Shown piece by piece: positions 36,278-43,266 of a stretch of DNA of 43,266 bases. The DNA is from Domibacillus aminovorans (lineage in GTDB: Bacteria > Bacillota > Bacilli > Bacillales > Domibacillaceae), in assembly GCF_001643235.1 (NCBI RefSeq), contig NZ_LQWY01000009.1, forward strand, positions 1-43,266, read 5' to 3'. The notes beneath the pieces are model-generated. The model was not told where the DNA came from. It worked only from the letters and a program-made list of their open reading frames with translations, and searched no databases. The number at the start of each line of letters is the position of its first letter. The stretch's first letter is position 1. A program made the position numbers and the translations under genes.

Positions 36278-36333
36278 AAAAAGGGGGTGTCCCAAAAGTC
36301 AGCGAAAACTGACTTTTGGGACGCCCCCTTTTT
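36278..36333 (+). terminator. Terminator after pit, third member of the palindrome family
   Basis: Arms 36278-36302 and 36309-36333 pair at 24 of 25 positions (GGGGGTGTCCC...GTCAG against CTGAC...GGGACGCCCCC), flanked by A and T runs. Its CAGCGAAAACTG tip is nearly the same as that at 33651-33662. Confidence 0.85.
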
Positions 36334-36692
36334 GTAAAAAACAAATGATCCGTTCTTATATCCGTTTATGATATCAGAAGCTACTAGCGCTGAAATAGCT
36401 GTCCTCTTTTCTCACATTGGTAAACGATACATTCCCTTCACTCGTTGAACCAAGTTCATGTGATTTCTGAATCAATTGTACAAATTCTCCACTTACGGGG
36501 TACCATCAACTTTTTTCATATTTACCATGATAAGGTAATTAATGTAAACGGTTTTATGTCTTTTTATAGGGATTTTGAATAAGGGAAGCATTTAAAGACA
36601 AAGAAACATTCGAGGAGGAAGTAAAAGCTCCATAAAGAAAATCGGCTGTAGCCAATGGGGATAGCTGGTTTTAAAAATATTTAGAAAATCCA
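36334..36692. other. Intergenic region, possible coding fragment
   Basis: No intact gene. On the minus strand 36374-36505 a stop-free stretch includes FVQLIQKSHELGSTSEGNVS, which faintly recalls the start of class II aldolases. It lacks a start and ends after 43 codons, so it is at best a remnant. Confidence 0.3.
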
Positions 36693-36693
36693 G

Positions 36694-36838
36694 TTGACAG
36701 TCCACCTACTACGCGTTACAATATACCTGTAGTATGTCACACCGGATACCGACACCACTGAATAGTGAGGTTGAAAAAATATTTTTAAGAAAAATAGTTG
36801 ACACCTCTGCTACTCGGTGTTACATTGTACATGTAATA
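36694..36838 (+). promoter_or_regulatory. Two tandem promoters with PadR-type operators
   Basis: Promoter 1: TTGACA (36694-36699), 17 bases, TACAAT (36717-36722). Promoter 2: TTGACA (36798-36803), 17 bases, TACATT (36821-36826). The two blocks are similar over about 40 bases and 104 bases apart. The second carries a perfect inverted repeat TTACAT-TGTAC-ATGTAA (36820-36836) over its -10, and the first a related TACA...TGTA. These are likely sites for the PadR repressor coded just downstream. Confidence 0.65.
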
Positions 36839-36943
36839 AGCAATACTTAATAGCATGATTTCCCAAAAGCTATTCAGTAAAAATTTCCCTTAGTACTAAG
36901 TTATACTGAATATAAGTCAGACGAAATAGAGGAGGCTCTGAAC

Positions 36944-37264
36944 ATGGAAAATTTAACTGAAATGCTGAAGGGTTCACTGGAAGGCTGCGTGCTGGAAATC
37001 ATCAGCCGCCATGAAACCTATGGCTACGAGATTACCCGTCGCCTGAACGAGCTTGGGTTTACTGAAGTCGTGGAAGGGACGGTCTACACCATCCTCGTGC
37101 GATTAGAAAAGAAAAAACTGGTGAACATAGAAAAGAAACCGTCAGATATGGGGCCGCCCCGCAAGTTTTACTCACTTAATGAGGCTGGCCGCCAGGAACT
37201 TGAATTGTTTTGGAAAAAATGGGATTTTGTATCATCAAAAATCAACGTCTTGAAGTCAATCTAG
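36944..37264 (+). CDS. PadR-family transcriptional regulator
   Basis: 106 aa. The winged HTH of the PadR family is complete: LKGSLEGCVLEIISRHETYG, then YEITRRLNELGFTEVVEGTV, YTILVRLEKKKLVN and the wing GPPRKFYSLNEAG. The C-terminal helix for dimerisation is short. AGAGGAGG precedes ATG 36944. PadR proteins commonly repress multidrug exporters and release DNA on binding the drug. It heads the DUF1048-ABC group and very likely controls it and itself through the repeated palindromes upstream. Confidence 0.92.
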   Translation: MENLTEMLKGSLEGCVLEIISRHETYGYEITRRLNELGFTEVVEGTVYTILVRLEKKKLVNIEKKPSDMGPPRKFYSLNEAGRQELELFWKKWDFVSSKINVLKSI

Positions 37265-37335
37265 CTTCATAAAATATTCCGTACGATATTTTTGGAGTGT
37301 CTTGTTCAGCTTTATAAAAAAGGAGGAAAAATAAC

Positions 37336-37689
37336 ATGATGGAAATGTTCAAAAAAATGATTGGTGATAAAAAAGAGTACAAGATGATGATGGCACGGGT
37401 TGAAGCCCTGCCAGAGGACTACCAGTTTGTATTTAAGAAAATTCAAAACTACATGTGGAATTTCTCAGCGGGCAACGGGATGGATATGCTGCACATGCAG
37501 TATGAATTAATAGAGTTGTTTGAAGCCGGTGCGGCGGAAGGCAGACAAGTGCTGGAAATCACTGGGGACGACGTGGCGTCCTTTGCCGACGAACTAGTGG
37601 CAAACGCTAAAACCTATGTCGCCAAGTATCGTGAAGATTTGAATCAGAGTATCATGAAGCGATTGGGAAAAAATAAATTCAATAAATAA
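37336..37689 (+). CDS. DUF1048 family protein
   Basis: 117 aa, helical. It begins FKKMIGDKKEYKMMMARVEA and continues LPEDYQFVFKKIQNYMWNFS, the known DUF1048 pattern, and genes of this family usually sit between padR and ABC exporter genes. Function unknown; perhaps a partner of the regulator or transporter. AAAGGAGGA precedes ATG 37336. Followed by a hairpin and a duplicated leader rather than directly by the next gene. Confidence 0.82.
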   Translation: MMEMFKKMIGDKKEYKMMMARVEALPEDYQFVFKKIQNYMWNFSAGNGMDMLHMQYELIELFEAGAAEGRQVLEITGDDVASFADELVANAKTYVAKYREDLNQSIMKRLGKNKFNK

Positions 37690-37694
37690 TACCG

Positions 37695-37805
37695 ACTGAA
37701 TAGCTGGTTACAAATGTGAATTGCCACCTTCGCTATTCAGTTATATTTTCAACCCGGTAGTAAGTTATACAGATTATCAGTCAGACTAAATAGAAGAGTA
37801 TAGGC
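37695..37805 (+). promoter_or_regulatory. Hairpin and duplicated leader before the ABC genes
   Basis: ACTGAATAGC (37695-37704) and GCTATTCAGT (37732-37741) form a perfect 10-bp stem. The sequence after it, AGTAAGTTATACAGATTATC plus AGTCAGACTAAATAG (about 37758-37793), repeats the leader before padR (AAGTTATACTGAATATAAGT plus CAGACGAAATAG, 36897-36928), and GCTATTCAGT also precedes that copy (36869-36878). It suggests duplication of a promoter/operator block so that padR and the ABC genes share regulation. Confidence 0.6.
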
Positions 37806-37848
37806 AATCTAGCTCCGCAAGGCCGCTTTTTATAAGGAGGAAAAAAGT

Positions 37849-38610
37849 ATGAGCAATGCAGCGATTTCTGTAAAAGGGTTAAAAAAATCCTTTAAAGACA
37901 AGGAAGTCTTAAAGGGGGTGGATTTTGAGGTGCGGCGTGGCGAAATTTTCGCACTGCTGGGCTCAAATGGAGCGGGCAAGACGACGACGGTCAACATCCT
38001 CTCGACGCTGATGAAGGCCGATGGCGGCGAAGTAGGTATTTGCGGCTTTGACGTCCAGCGTCAACCGGATCATGTTCGCCAGAGTATCAGCCTGACAGGG
38101 CAGTTCGCAGCTTTAGACGGCATGCTTACCGGGCGGGAAAACCTGATGATGATCGCCAAGTTACGGGGAGTTTCCAATCCTGCTCAAGTCGCCGACAATC
38201 TGCTTGCAAGATTCAGCCTGACCGATGCGGCCAACCGCCGGGCGGACAAATATTCCGGCGGGATGAAGCGCCGGCTTGACATCGCCATGAGCCTGATCGG
38301 GACGCCAGCAGTCATTTTTCTCGACGAACCGACGACAGGGCTTGACCCCGAAGCGCGGATTGAAGTCTGGGATACCGTCAAGGAGCTTGCCGGCGGCGGC
38401 ACGACCATCTTGCTGACGACCCAGTACCTGGAGGAAGCCGAACAACTGGCGGACCGTATCGCCATCCTGCATGGCGGAAAAATCATCACGACCGGTACCC
38501 TTACCGAACTCAAGGAGATGTTCCCACCAGCGAAAGTGGAGTACATCGAGAAGCAGCCGACATTGGAGGAAATTTTCCTCGTGATCATCGGCAAAAAGGA
38601 GGAGATGTAA
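37849..38610 (+). CDS. ABC exporter ATP-binding protein (DrrA type)
   Basis: 253 aa. Walker A GSNGAGKTTT, the ABC signature YSGGMKRRLDIAMSLIG, Walker B VIFLDEPTTGLDP, and the switch position as Gln in TTQYLEEAEQLADRI, as is usual in drug/daunorubicin-type DrrA proteins. AAGGAGG precedes ATG 37849. The permease gene starts on the base after its stop codon. Clearly GC-richer than the rest of the window (35 of the 60 bases from 38281 are G or C), so probably transferred from a different host. Likely exports a hydrophobic antibiotic. Confidence 0.93.
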   Translation: MSNAAISVKGLKKSFKDKEVLKGVDFEVRRGEIFALLGSNGAGKTTTVNILSTLMKADGGEVGICGFDVQRQPDHVRQSISLTGQFAALDGMLTGRENLMMIAKLRGVSNPAQVADNLLARFSLTDAANRRADKYSGGMKRRLDIAMSLIGTPAVIFLDEPTTGLDPEARIEVWDTVKELAGGGTTILLTTQYLEEAEQLADRIAILHGGKIITTGTLTELKEMFPPAKVEYIEKQPTLEEIFLVIIGKKEEM

Positions 38611-39360
38611 ATGAAAAGCAAAACAGGGGTATTACTAGGGCGTTTAATGCGCAACATCATGCGCAGCCCGGATACGATTATCACGGTGGCGATTACGCCG
38701 ATTATGATGCTGCTGCTGTTTGTCTACGTATTTGGCGGCGCCATAGAGACAGGCACGGACAACTACGTCAATTATTTATTGCCGGGAATCTTGCTGATGG
38801 CTATCGCATCCGGCGTCGCTTACACTTCCGTGCGGCTGTTTACGGATGTAAAGAGCGGGCTGATGGCGCGTTTCATTACCATGCCCATCAAGCGCTCGTC
38901 GGTATTGTGGGCTCACGTGTTGACCTCGCTTGTTTCCAATGCGCTTACTGTCGTGGTGGTTATCCTCGTCGCGCTCTTGATGGGCTTCCGTTCCAGCGCT
39001 GATATCCTGGATTGGCTCGCGGTAGCTGGGATACTCGGGCTGTTTACGCTGGCGCTGACATGGCTGGCGGTCATTCCCGGATTGACAGCGGGGTCTATGG
39101 AAGGGGCGACAGCCTACTCGTACCCGCTGATTTTCCTGCCTTTTATCAGTTCGGCCTTTGTCCCCACCGAAACCATGCCTAAAATTGTCCGTGCGTTCGC
39201 TGAGAACCAGCCCGTGACTTCAATCGTGAATGCGATTCGTGCCCTCTTGTATGAAGGGTCTGTTGGAAACGGTATCTGGATCGCGCTTGCCTGGTGCGTC
39301 GGCATCATGGTCATCGCTTACTTCTTCGCCTGTAAAGAATTTAAACGCCAGTTAGGGTAA
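38611..39360 (+). CDS. ABC-2 type exporter permease (DrrB type)
   Basis: 249 aa with about six membrane segments. Features of the ABC-2 family: a first helix TVAITPIMMLLLFVYVFGGA, the LLPGILLMAIASGVAYTSVR region, and a C-terminal FISSAFVPTETMP followed by NQPVTSIVNAIRAL, the conserved 'pre-helix' of DrrB-like transporters. It directly abuts the ATPase gene (TAA then ATG), so the two are translationally coupled and form one exporter. Substrate unknown. Confidence 0.92.
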   Translation: MKSKTGVLLGRLMRNIMRSPDTIITVAITPIMMLLLFVYVFGGAIETGTDNYVNYLLPGILLMAIASGVAYTSVRLFTDVKSGLMARFITMPIKRSSVLWAHVLTSLVSNALTVVVVILVALLMGFRSSADILDWLAVAGILGLFTLALTWLAVIPGLTAGSMEGATAYSYPLIFLPFISSAFVPTETMPKIVRAFAENQPVTSIVNAIRALLYEGSVGNGIWIALAWCVGIMVIAYFFACKEFKRQLG

Positions 39361-39370
39361 GTACACCATT

Positions 39371-39598
39371 ATGGGATTAGCCATATCAATAGTCAGCCGC
39401 TGCGATGAATGCATTTGCTATCACATGGAAGGCTGCTTAAATGCCGGGGCAACCATCGATGAAATCATGGAAACCCTCAAAATTGGTGTGATTGGTGGCG
39501 GCTCGATCACTTATCCCAACGCGAGGTTTGCCATGCATGCTTTAGAAGAATTTACAGCGGGTAGTGCTCTTTCGCAGGAGGAGAAATTAAAAGAATAA
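39371..39598 (+). CDS. Short AhpD/carboxymuconolactone decarboxylase-like protein
   Basis: 75 aa. SRCDECICYHMEGCLNAGAT matches the AhpD-like core with the redox CxxC plus His (C-D-E-C-x2-H), and DEIMETLKIGVIGGGSITYP continues it. Family members are usually 100 aa or more; the N-terminal helices are missing. The ATG at 39371 has only a weak ribosome site (AGGGTAAG), so it may be a truncated remnant or a coupled minimal domain. If active it would be a small thiol peroxidase-like reductase. It follows the exporter by 10 bases. Confidence 0.6.
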   Translation: MGLAISIVSRCDECICYHMEGCLNAGATIDEIMETLKIGVIGGGSITYPNARFAMHALEEFTAGSALSQEEKLKE

Positions 39599-40150
39599 AG
39601 CCCATAGATATAATTGACAGTAAAAGAGTAGAATCCGAAGCAAAACCGCTTTGGTAATCAATGTCATTAACTTAAGGAACTATGGATTACATTTCAGTTG
39701 GAATGTGATTCATAGTTTTTTTTCGATTGAAGGAAAAAATTTTAAGGCAGCACGAAAAGAGAGAATTTTTCTCCCTTAAATCGGATTTTAAGTTGTTTTA
39801 TTCTATCTTATCCATAGAATCATAGTCTTTTTAAGATAAATTCGTTATATCAACACCGGTAACAATTATCAAAATCAATTATTATATTAATTTCTCATAT
39901 TTCTTTGTCTTATCTCATCGTTAAGTAAGGTTATAAAATAAAAGAATGAATAGATTCATTTTTTTATAATGGAATGACAAGAGAGATATGTAGAAAAAAA
40001 TAAAGATTTTTGGAAAGATAGTAAGACTTTTTTAAATTTCAAAAATTCTTTTAATAAATGATTTTATATATGGAAAAGCCCTCTGAATAGGCTAAAAGAA
40101 ACATTTTTCACTTCTTTTTTAATTTTTTGTGACAAATTCGTAAAAACATT
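39599..40150. other. Intergenic region
   Basis: AT-rich, no supported gene. Contains the terminator at 39678-39723. Confidence 0.4.
39678..39723 (+). terminator. Terminator after the exporter operon
   Basis: AACTATGGATTACATT (39678-39693) pairs with AATGTGATTCATAGTT (39702-39717), 14 of 16, followed by TTTTTTCG. Confidence 0.8.
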
Positions 40151-40179
40151 TTGAACTTTCTGTGAATTTGTAGTATGAT
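40151..40179 (+). promoter_or_regulatory. Promoter of the 35-aa peptide
   Basis: TTGAAC (40151-40156), a 17-base spacer and TATGAT (40174-40179), about 30 bases before the start codon. TTGTGACAAATTCGTAAA just upstream (near 40127) resembles a redox-regulator half site (Rex/Fnr-like), weakly. Confidence 0.5.
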
Positions 40180-40210
40180 AACTTTACAAACTACTTATGA
40201 GGTGATTAAT

Positions 40211-40318
40211 ATGGATCAAGTATTGATGAAGCGTTTAAATAAACAAGGACTTATTTTTGCGGCGGTCCATACGGTATTTTTCTTAAACCTCGCAGTCGAG
40301 TTCATTTTCTCTTCTTAA
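40211..40318 (+). CDS. 35-aa single-span membrane peptide
   Basis: The peptide begins MDQVLMKRLNKQGLIFAAVH and ends TVFFLNLAVEFIFSS: a charged start then about 20 hydrophobic residues, a likely membrane helix. Support for a real gene: a well-placed promoter, GAGGTG six bases before the ATG, and a terminator 17 bases after the stop. It is too short for ordinary gene finders. No family recognised; small helices like this often act as subunits or regulators of membrane complexes. Confidence 0.65.
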   Translation: MDQVLMKRLNKQGLIFAAVHTVFFLNLAVEFIFSS

Positions 40319-40334
40319 TTTTAAAATAAACATC

Positions 40335-40365
40335 GGTTCACTGCTCAGTGCAGTGACCTTTTTTA
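40335..40365 (+). terminator. Terminator after the 35-aa peptide
   Basis: GGTTCACTGC pairs with GCAGTGACC (one bulge) and is followed by TTTTTTATTTT. Confidence 0.8.
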
Positions 40366-40525
40366 TTTTGTATGTGTAATTGCCGAACTATAATAGGCTA
40401 GGTGTATACATAATGAAGACAAAAGAACACTTGGCTTTTGGCGTTATCATATTTATTTAACGTACTATCCGATAAAAGACTAAAGATGGGGCTCAATACT
40501 TTCACAACGCGTCTGATGATCGCAT

Positions 40526-40557
40526 CAAAAACTGCAGCAGAGAGATTCTGCTGCAGT
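40526..40557 (-). terminator. Terminator of the FAD/Rieske oxidoreductase gene
   Basis: ACTGCAGCAGA (40531-40541) and TCTGCTGCAGT (40547-40557) pair perfectly; TTTTT follows on the minus strand. Confidence 0.85.
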
Positions 40558-40568
40558 AAGATCAATCG

Positions 40569-42146
40569 TTAATAGCCAGAGTCCTCCGATGTAAGATTGT
40601 CCAGCATCGTATGATCATGTCGCTGTAACGGTTTTTCTGCTGGACCTTCAATGACTTCTCCGGTATATGAGAACCTAGAGCCGTGGCATGGGCAATCCCA
40701 AGTTCGATCGCCATTGTTCCATTCAACTTCACATCCTATGTGAGTGCAGGTTGTATCTACAATATGTAGTTTCCCTTCATCATCTTTATAGGCCCCTTTT
40801 CTGTGCCCTTCGATAGTAATAACTGCACCCTCGCCGTTAGATAAGTCATTTGCATTTTTAGCAGGCAATTCAAGTTTTCCTTTAATTAAATGGGCGGCAA
40901 CATTAGCGTTCTCTACTAAGAAATTTTTCAAACTTGGATGCGCATAGAATCGCGACGGCGTATACAAATTTTGATAGGCATTTTTTTTGTCTAAAATCAT
41001 ATCCCGAAATAATAGAGCAGCGACCGTTCCGTTTGTCATTCCCCATTTTCTGTAACCAGTAGCAATCAAGATATTTGGTTGGCCAGCAGTTATCTCCCCA
41101 ATATAGGGGATTTTGTCAATTGTAATCAAGTCTTGGGCAGACCAACGGTAGACGATATCATCGATCCCAAAAACTTGTTCACTAAAGGTCTCTAAAGCTT
41201 TGTAATGTTCCATCGTGTCTTTTCCCTGACCGGTCTTATGACCTTCACCGCCAATAAGTACCATTTCTTCTCCGTTAACCATTGCAGAACGAAGGGAACG
41301 CGTTGGCTGATCGGCACTAATGTACATCCCTCCTGGAAAAGACTTCTTTGTTTTCACGGCAAGGATATAGGAACGATCTGCGTACATTCTTGTAGAGTAA
41401 AAACCTAGTCCCTCATAAAATGGAAAATGCGAACAGGAAAGAACATGGCTGCCGGTGACACGTGAGCCTTTACTGGTAAGAACGGTTGGCTGCTCGCCAG
41501 TTTCAATATTCACTGCCGTCGTATGTTCAAAGATGAGCCCGCCTTTTTCCTTAATGATTTGAATGAGATGGGTCAAATATTTAATCGGATGAAACTGTGC
41601 CTGGTTTTTCATGACAAGTGCATTTTTTATATCTATATCAAAGGGTATGTGATCAACTAGCTCGCCATCAATACCAAGCCTTTCATAGGCCTTCTTTTCT
41701 ATTTCAAGCTTGCTTGCGTACTGCTCAGTGGTTGCATATATGTAAGCGTCTTGTATGCTTAAATCACAATTAATTTGATGCTGATCCACGGTTTTTTTGA
41801 TAAAGCTTAATGCTTCCATATTGGCTTCATAATACAATCTGGCTTTGCTTTTCCCCATAGTTTGAATGAATTCATCGTATATTATGTCATGCTGGGCCGT
41901 AATTTTTGCAGTTGTGTGCCCCGTTGTACCGTTCAATAATTTCCCTGCTTCTAAAATAGCGACCTTCAAGCCTTCATTTGCTAAAAGATAAGCAGATGTG
42001 ATTCCAGTAATACCGCCTCCTACAATAACAACGTCCACATGAATATCTTTATCTAAACGAGGAAATTCTGGCAAATCAATAAAGTCTCTCCAATAGGGCT
42101 TAGGGACCTGTGGTAATTTTCCTTTTGATCGATCATTATGGGTCAC
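40569..42146 (-). CDS. yhfW: FAD-dependent oxidoreductase with C-terminal Rieske domain (YhfW-like)
   Basis: 525 aa. DAO-type flavoprotein: Rossmann motif DVVIVGGGITGITSAYLLAN near residue 38, then GTTGHTTAKITAQH, the hallmark of Bacillus YhfW. The C-terminal 85 residues form a Rieske 2Fe-2S domain with CTHIGC and CPCHGSRF (two Cys and two His ligands). Function of YhfW is not established; it probably oxidises a small amine or acid and passes electrons to the cluster. I choose GTG 42146 (MTHNDRSKGKLP...) because GGAGG is seven bases before it; the frame is open from 42209 without a ribosome site. Confidence 0.9.
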   Translation of the reverse strand: MTHNDRSKGKLPQVPKPYWRDFIDLPEFPRLDKDIHVDVVIVGGGITGITSAYLLANEGLKVAILEAGKLLNGTTGHTTAKITAQHDIIYDEFIQTMGKSKARLYYEANMEALSFIKKTVDQHQINCDLSIQDAYIYATTEQYASKLEIEKKAYERLGIDGELVDHIPFDIDIKNALVMKNQAQFHPIKYLTHLIQIIKEKGGLIFEHTTAVNIETGEQPTVLTSKGSRVTGSHVLSCSHFPFYEGLGFYSTRMYADRSYILAVKTKKSFPGGMYISADQPTRSLRSAMVNGEEMVLIGGEGHKTGQGKDTMEHYKALETFSEQVFGIDDIVYRWSAQDLITIDKIPYIGEITAGQPNILIATGYRKWGMTNGTVAALLFRDMILDKKNAYQNLYTPSRFYAHPSLKNFLVENANVAAHLIKGKLELPAKNANDLSNGEGAVITIEGHRKGAYKDDEGKLHIVDTTCTHIGCEVEWNNGDRTWDCPCHGSRFSYTGEVIEGPAEKPLQRHDHTMLDNLTSEDSGY

Positions 42147-42340
42147 AATAAATCCTCCATTTGACACTATGATAACAGTAGGCTTTCCATTCATCAGAGA
42201 ACTATACATAGCTCATAATCAAGAGTCTGAAGTATTTTTAAGCTTTCTACTAAGTATATTCTATTGCGTAAAAAGACCTTAGGTTTTTCTGAAATCTGAA
42301 GGCTTTTTGTGCTTCGTATCTTGATATTCAAAACACATAT

Positions 42341-43266
42341 TAGGGGTCCTACCACATGCCCATCAAGCTAACAATGTAAACGGCTAGCGACGTAATGATT
42401 CTTGCATCGAATTTGGCAAGCGCTAGAAAAATAGACATGACAAAGAAGCCTTGTAAAAAGGCACTTTTTTCGCTAGGCTGCTCGTCTTTGATGCACCGTC
42501 GTTTCATATACGACACCGAGAATGTCAAAGACCGTCATCTTCTTATACCGATGGGACTTACGTCCATTTTTCTTAAGCAGTTGATAGAGGCGATTCAGTA
42601 TGGTGATAAGTTCACTTATCCCACTTACCATTGCTTGAAACAGTAATGGAAAGTAGTCTTTAATCATGTAAATCGCTCTATATTCGCTTAGCTCTTGCTT
42701 CTTCTTTTTGAGCAGGAGTTGCCGCATGTGAAACATGGTGGAAGAACAGAGAAGAATGCCAATGAGCTGCCCATATAGATGACATTCAAGGCGTTCTTTT
42801 TTGATGTTTTTACATTCGTCGATTTCAAAGAACGACTTCCATGTTTTAAACAAAATCTCAATCTGCCAACGTAATGAATACAAAGGATGCACATAGTCAG
42901 TTGACACTTCTTCTAGCGATGTATTCGTCATATACACATTCATCCCCATCAAACGCTTGCTTTTGTCTTTCATAATCGTGCCTTTTTTCTTCTCACGGAT
43001 TGCTTGGTTTTTCAGACGTGTTTGCATTTGAGTGTCTGTTAACCGATGGATGATGACACGTACCCTGAGCTTCTGATTTTGGCCGATGTACGCCTCCGAA
43101 ATCTCCATCGTCTCACCGTATGCTAACCTGCTCATCATGTGTGCCATATCGAGTTGAATGTATTCGGTTTGCTTTTTGAGCGTACCGTTTTTGAAGTACT
43201 CTGGCTCAGGGTTCTGGATATAAATGCGTGTATTCAACTTCAAACGAGAAATATAGTAAGCCCCTT
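42341..43266. mobile_element. IS4-family insertion sequence, cut by the window end
   Basis: The left end is near 42341 (TAGGGGTCCTACCACATGCC then CATCAAG), matched by the solo end at 2694-2720. The transposase gene lies inside on the minus strand and continues past the window. The other end is not visible, so target duplication cannot be checked. Confidence 0.7.
42473..43266 (-). CDS. IS4-family transposase (partial, 5' end outside window)
   Basis: Only the C-terminal part, at least 264 codons, is present. The frame stays open to the window edge ([20 protein letters not shown] upstream of the first in-window TTG), so the start lies beyond 43266. The YREK signature is exact: [15 protein letters not shown] (Tyr-x2-Arg-x3-Glu-x6-Lys), which supplies the third acidic catalytic residue of the DDE transposase. 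It cuts and pastes the element. No frameshift or stop in the visible part, so it may be active. Confidence 0.88.
   Translation of the reverse strand, partial: GAYYISRLKLNTRIYIQNPEPEYFKNGTLKKQTEYIQLDMAHMMSRLAYGETMEISEAYIGQNQKLRVRVIIHRLTDTQMQTRLKNQAIREKKKGTIMKDKSKRLMGMNVYMTNTSLEEVSTDYVHPLYSLRWQIEILFKTWKSFFEIDECKNIKKERLECHLYGQLIGILLCSSTMFHMRQLLLKKKKQELSEYRAIYMIKDYFPLLFQAMVSGISELITILNRLYQLLKKNGRKSHRYKKMTVFDILGVVYETTVHQRRAA

Noticed and set aside
36374-36505. Possible class II aldolase fragment on the minus strand
   Set aside because: Resemblance limited to a GSTSEGNVS word; no start and no further conserved sequence.

Overview
The window reads as Bacillaceae DNA (Bacillus, Priestia or a close relative). 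It is AT-rich, with strong AGGAGG-type ribosome sites, TTG and GTG starts, SigA-like TTGACA/TATAAT promoters, CcpA cre-like boxes and T-tailed hairpin terminators. It also carries families otherwise typical of Bacillus: an RsfA/YlbO-type regulator, an IDEAL-domain protein, YhfW, IcmF and CysJI. A ParA/ribbon-helix-helix partition operon, a broken second partition gene, a possible replication-protein tail with iteron-like repeats, and several recombinase and IS remains suggest a large plasmid, or a chromosomal region that absorbed plasmids. That placement is inference.

Layout. 1-1.6 kb: partition operon (minus strand) between two copies of an AT-rich palindromic repeat. 1.9-4.8 kb: a GNAT acetyltransferase, a short unknown protein, and decayed XRE, integrase and IS pieces. 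4.8-8 kb (minus strand): a chemoreceptor, an SRPBCC protein and a MerR-like gene split by one in-frame stop. 8.4-13.3 kb: a TetR regulator divergent from kynU, an amino-acid permease and alanine dehydrogenase. 13.3-16.4 kb: a complete tyrosine recombinase, a dense field of DNA hairpins and remains of a second replicon. 16.4-20.1 kb: a ferredoxin, the RsfA-like and IDEAL proteins, and small unknown genes. 20.8-28.8 kb: branched-chain 2-oxoacid dehydrogenase E1 alpha, E1 beta and E2, an acyl-CoA dehydrogenase and fused isobutyryl-CoA mutase IcmF. 29.3-32.9 kb: cysJI. 33.1-36.3 kb: a universal stress protein, an unknown small protein and a DUF47/Pit phosphate pair. 36.7-39.6 kb: PadR, DUF1048 and an ABC exporter, visibly GC-richer, ending in a short AhpD-like gene. 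40.2-42.2 kb: a 35-aa membrane peptide and YhfW. 42.3 kb to the end: an IS4-family element running out of the window.

How the genes may work together. KynU would split kynurenine into anthranilate and alanine, the permease would import the substrate, and Ald would turn alanine into pyruvate and ammonia; two identical palindromes in the TetR-kynU gap are the likely operators. The 20.8-28.8 kb cluster would turn branched-chain 2-oxoacids into acyl-CoAs, rearrange isobutyryl-CoA to butyryl-CoA and dehydrogenate the product; no E3 gene is present, so E3 must come from elsewhere. The PadR group looks like a drug-inducible exporter.

The most interesting unexplained signals are the hairpin field behind the recombinase (14259-14619), the twin-operator kynurenine cassette with a three-tryptophan mini-ORF, the palindrome-flanked par operon, a 64-bp perfect palindrome after icmF with two related hairpins further on, and the duplicated promoter/leader blocks of the PadR-ABC group.
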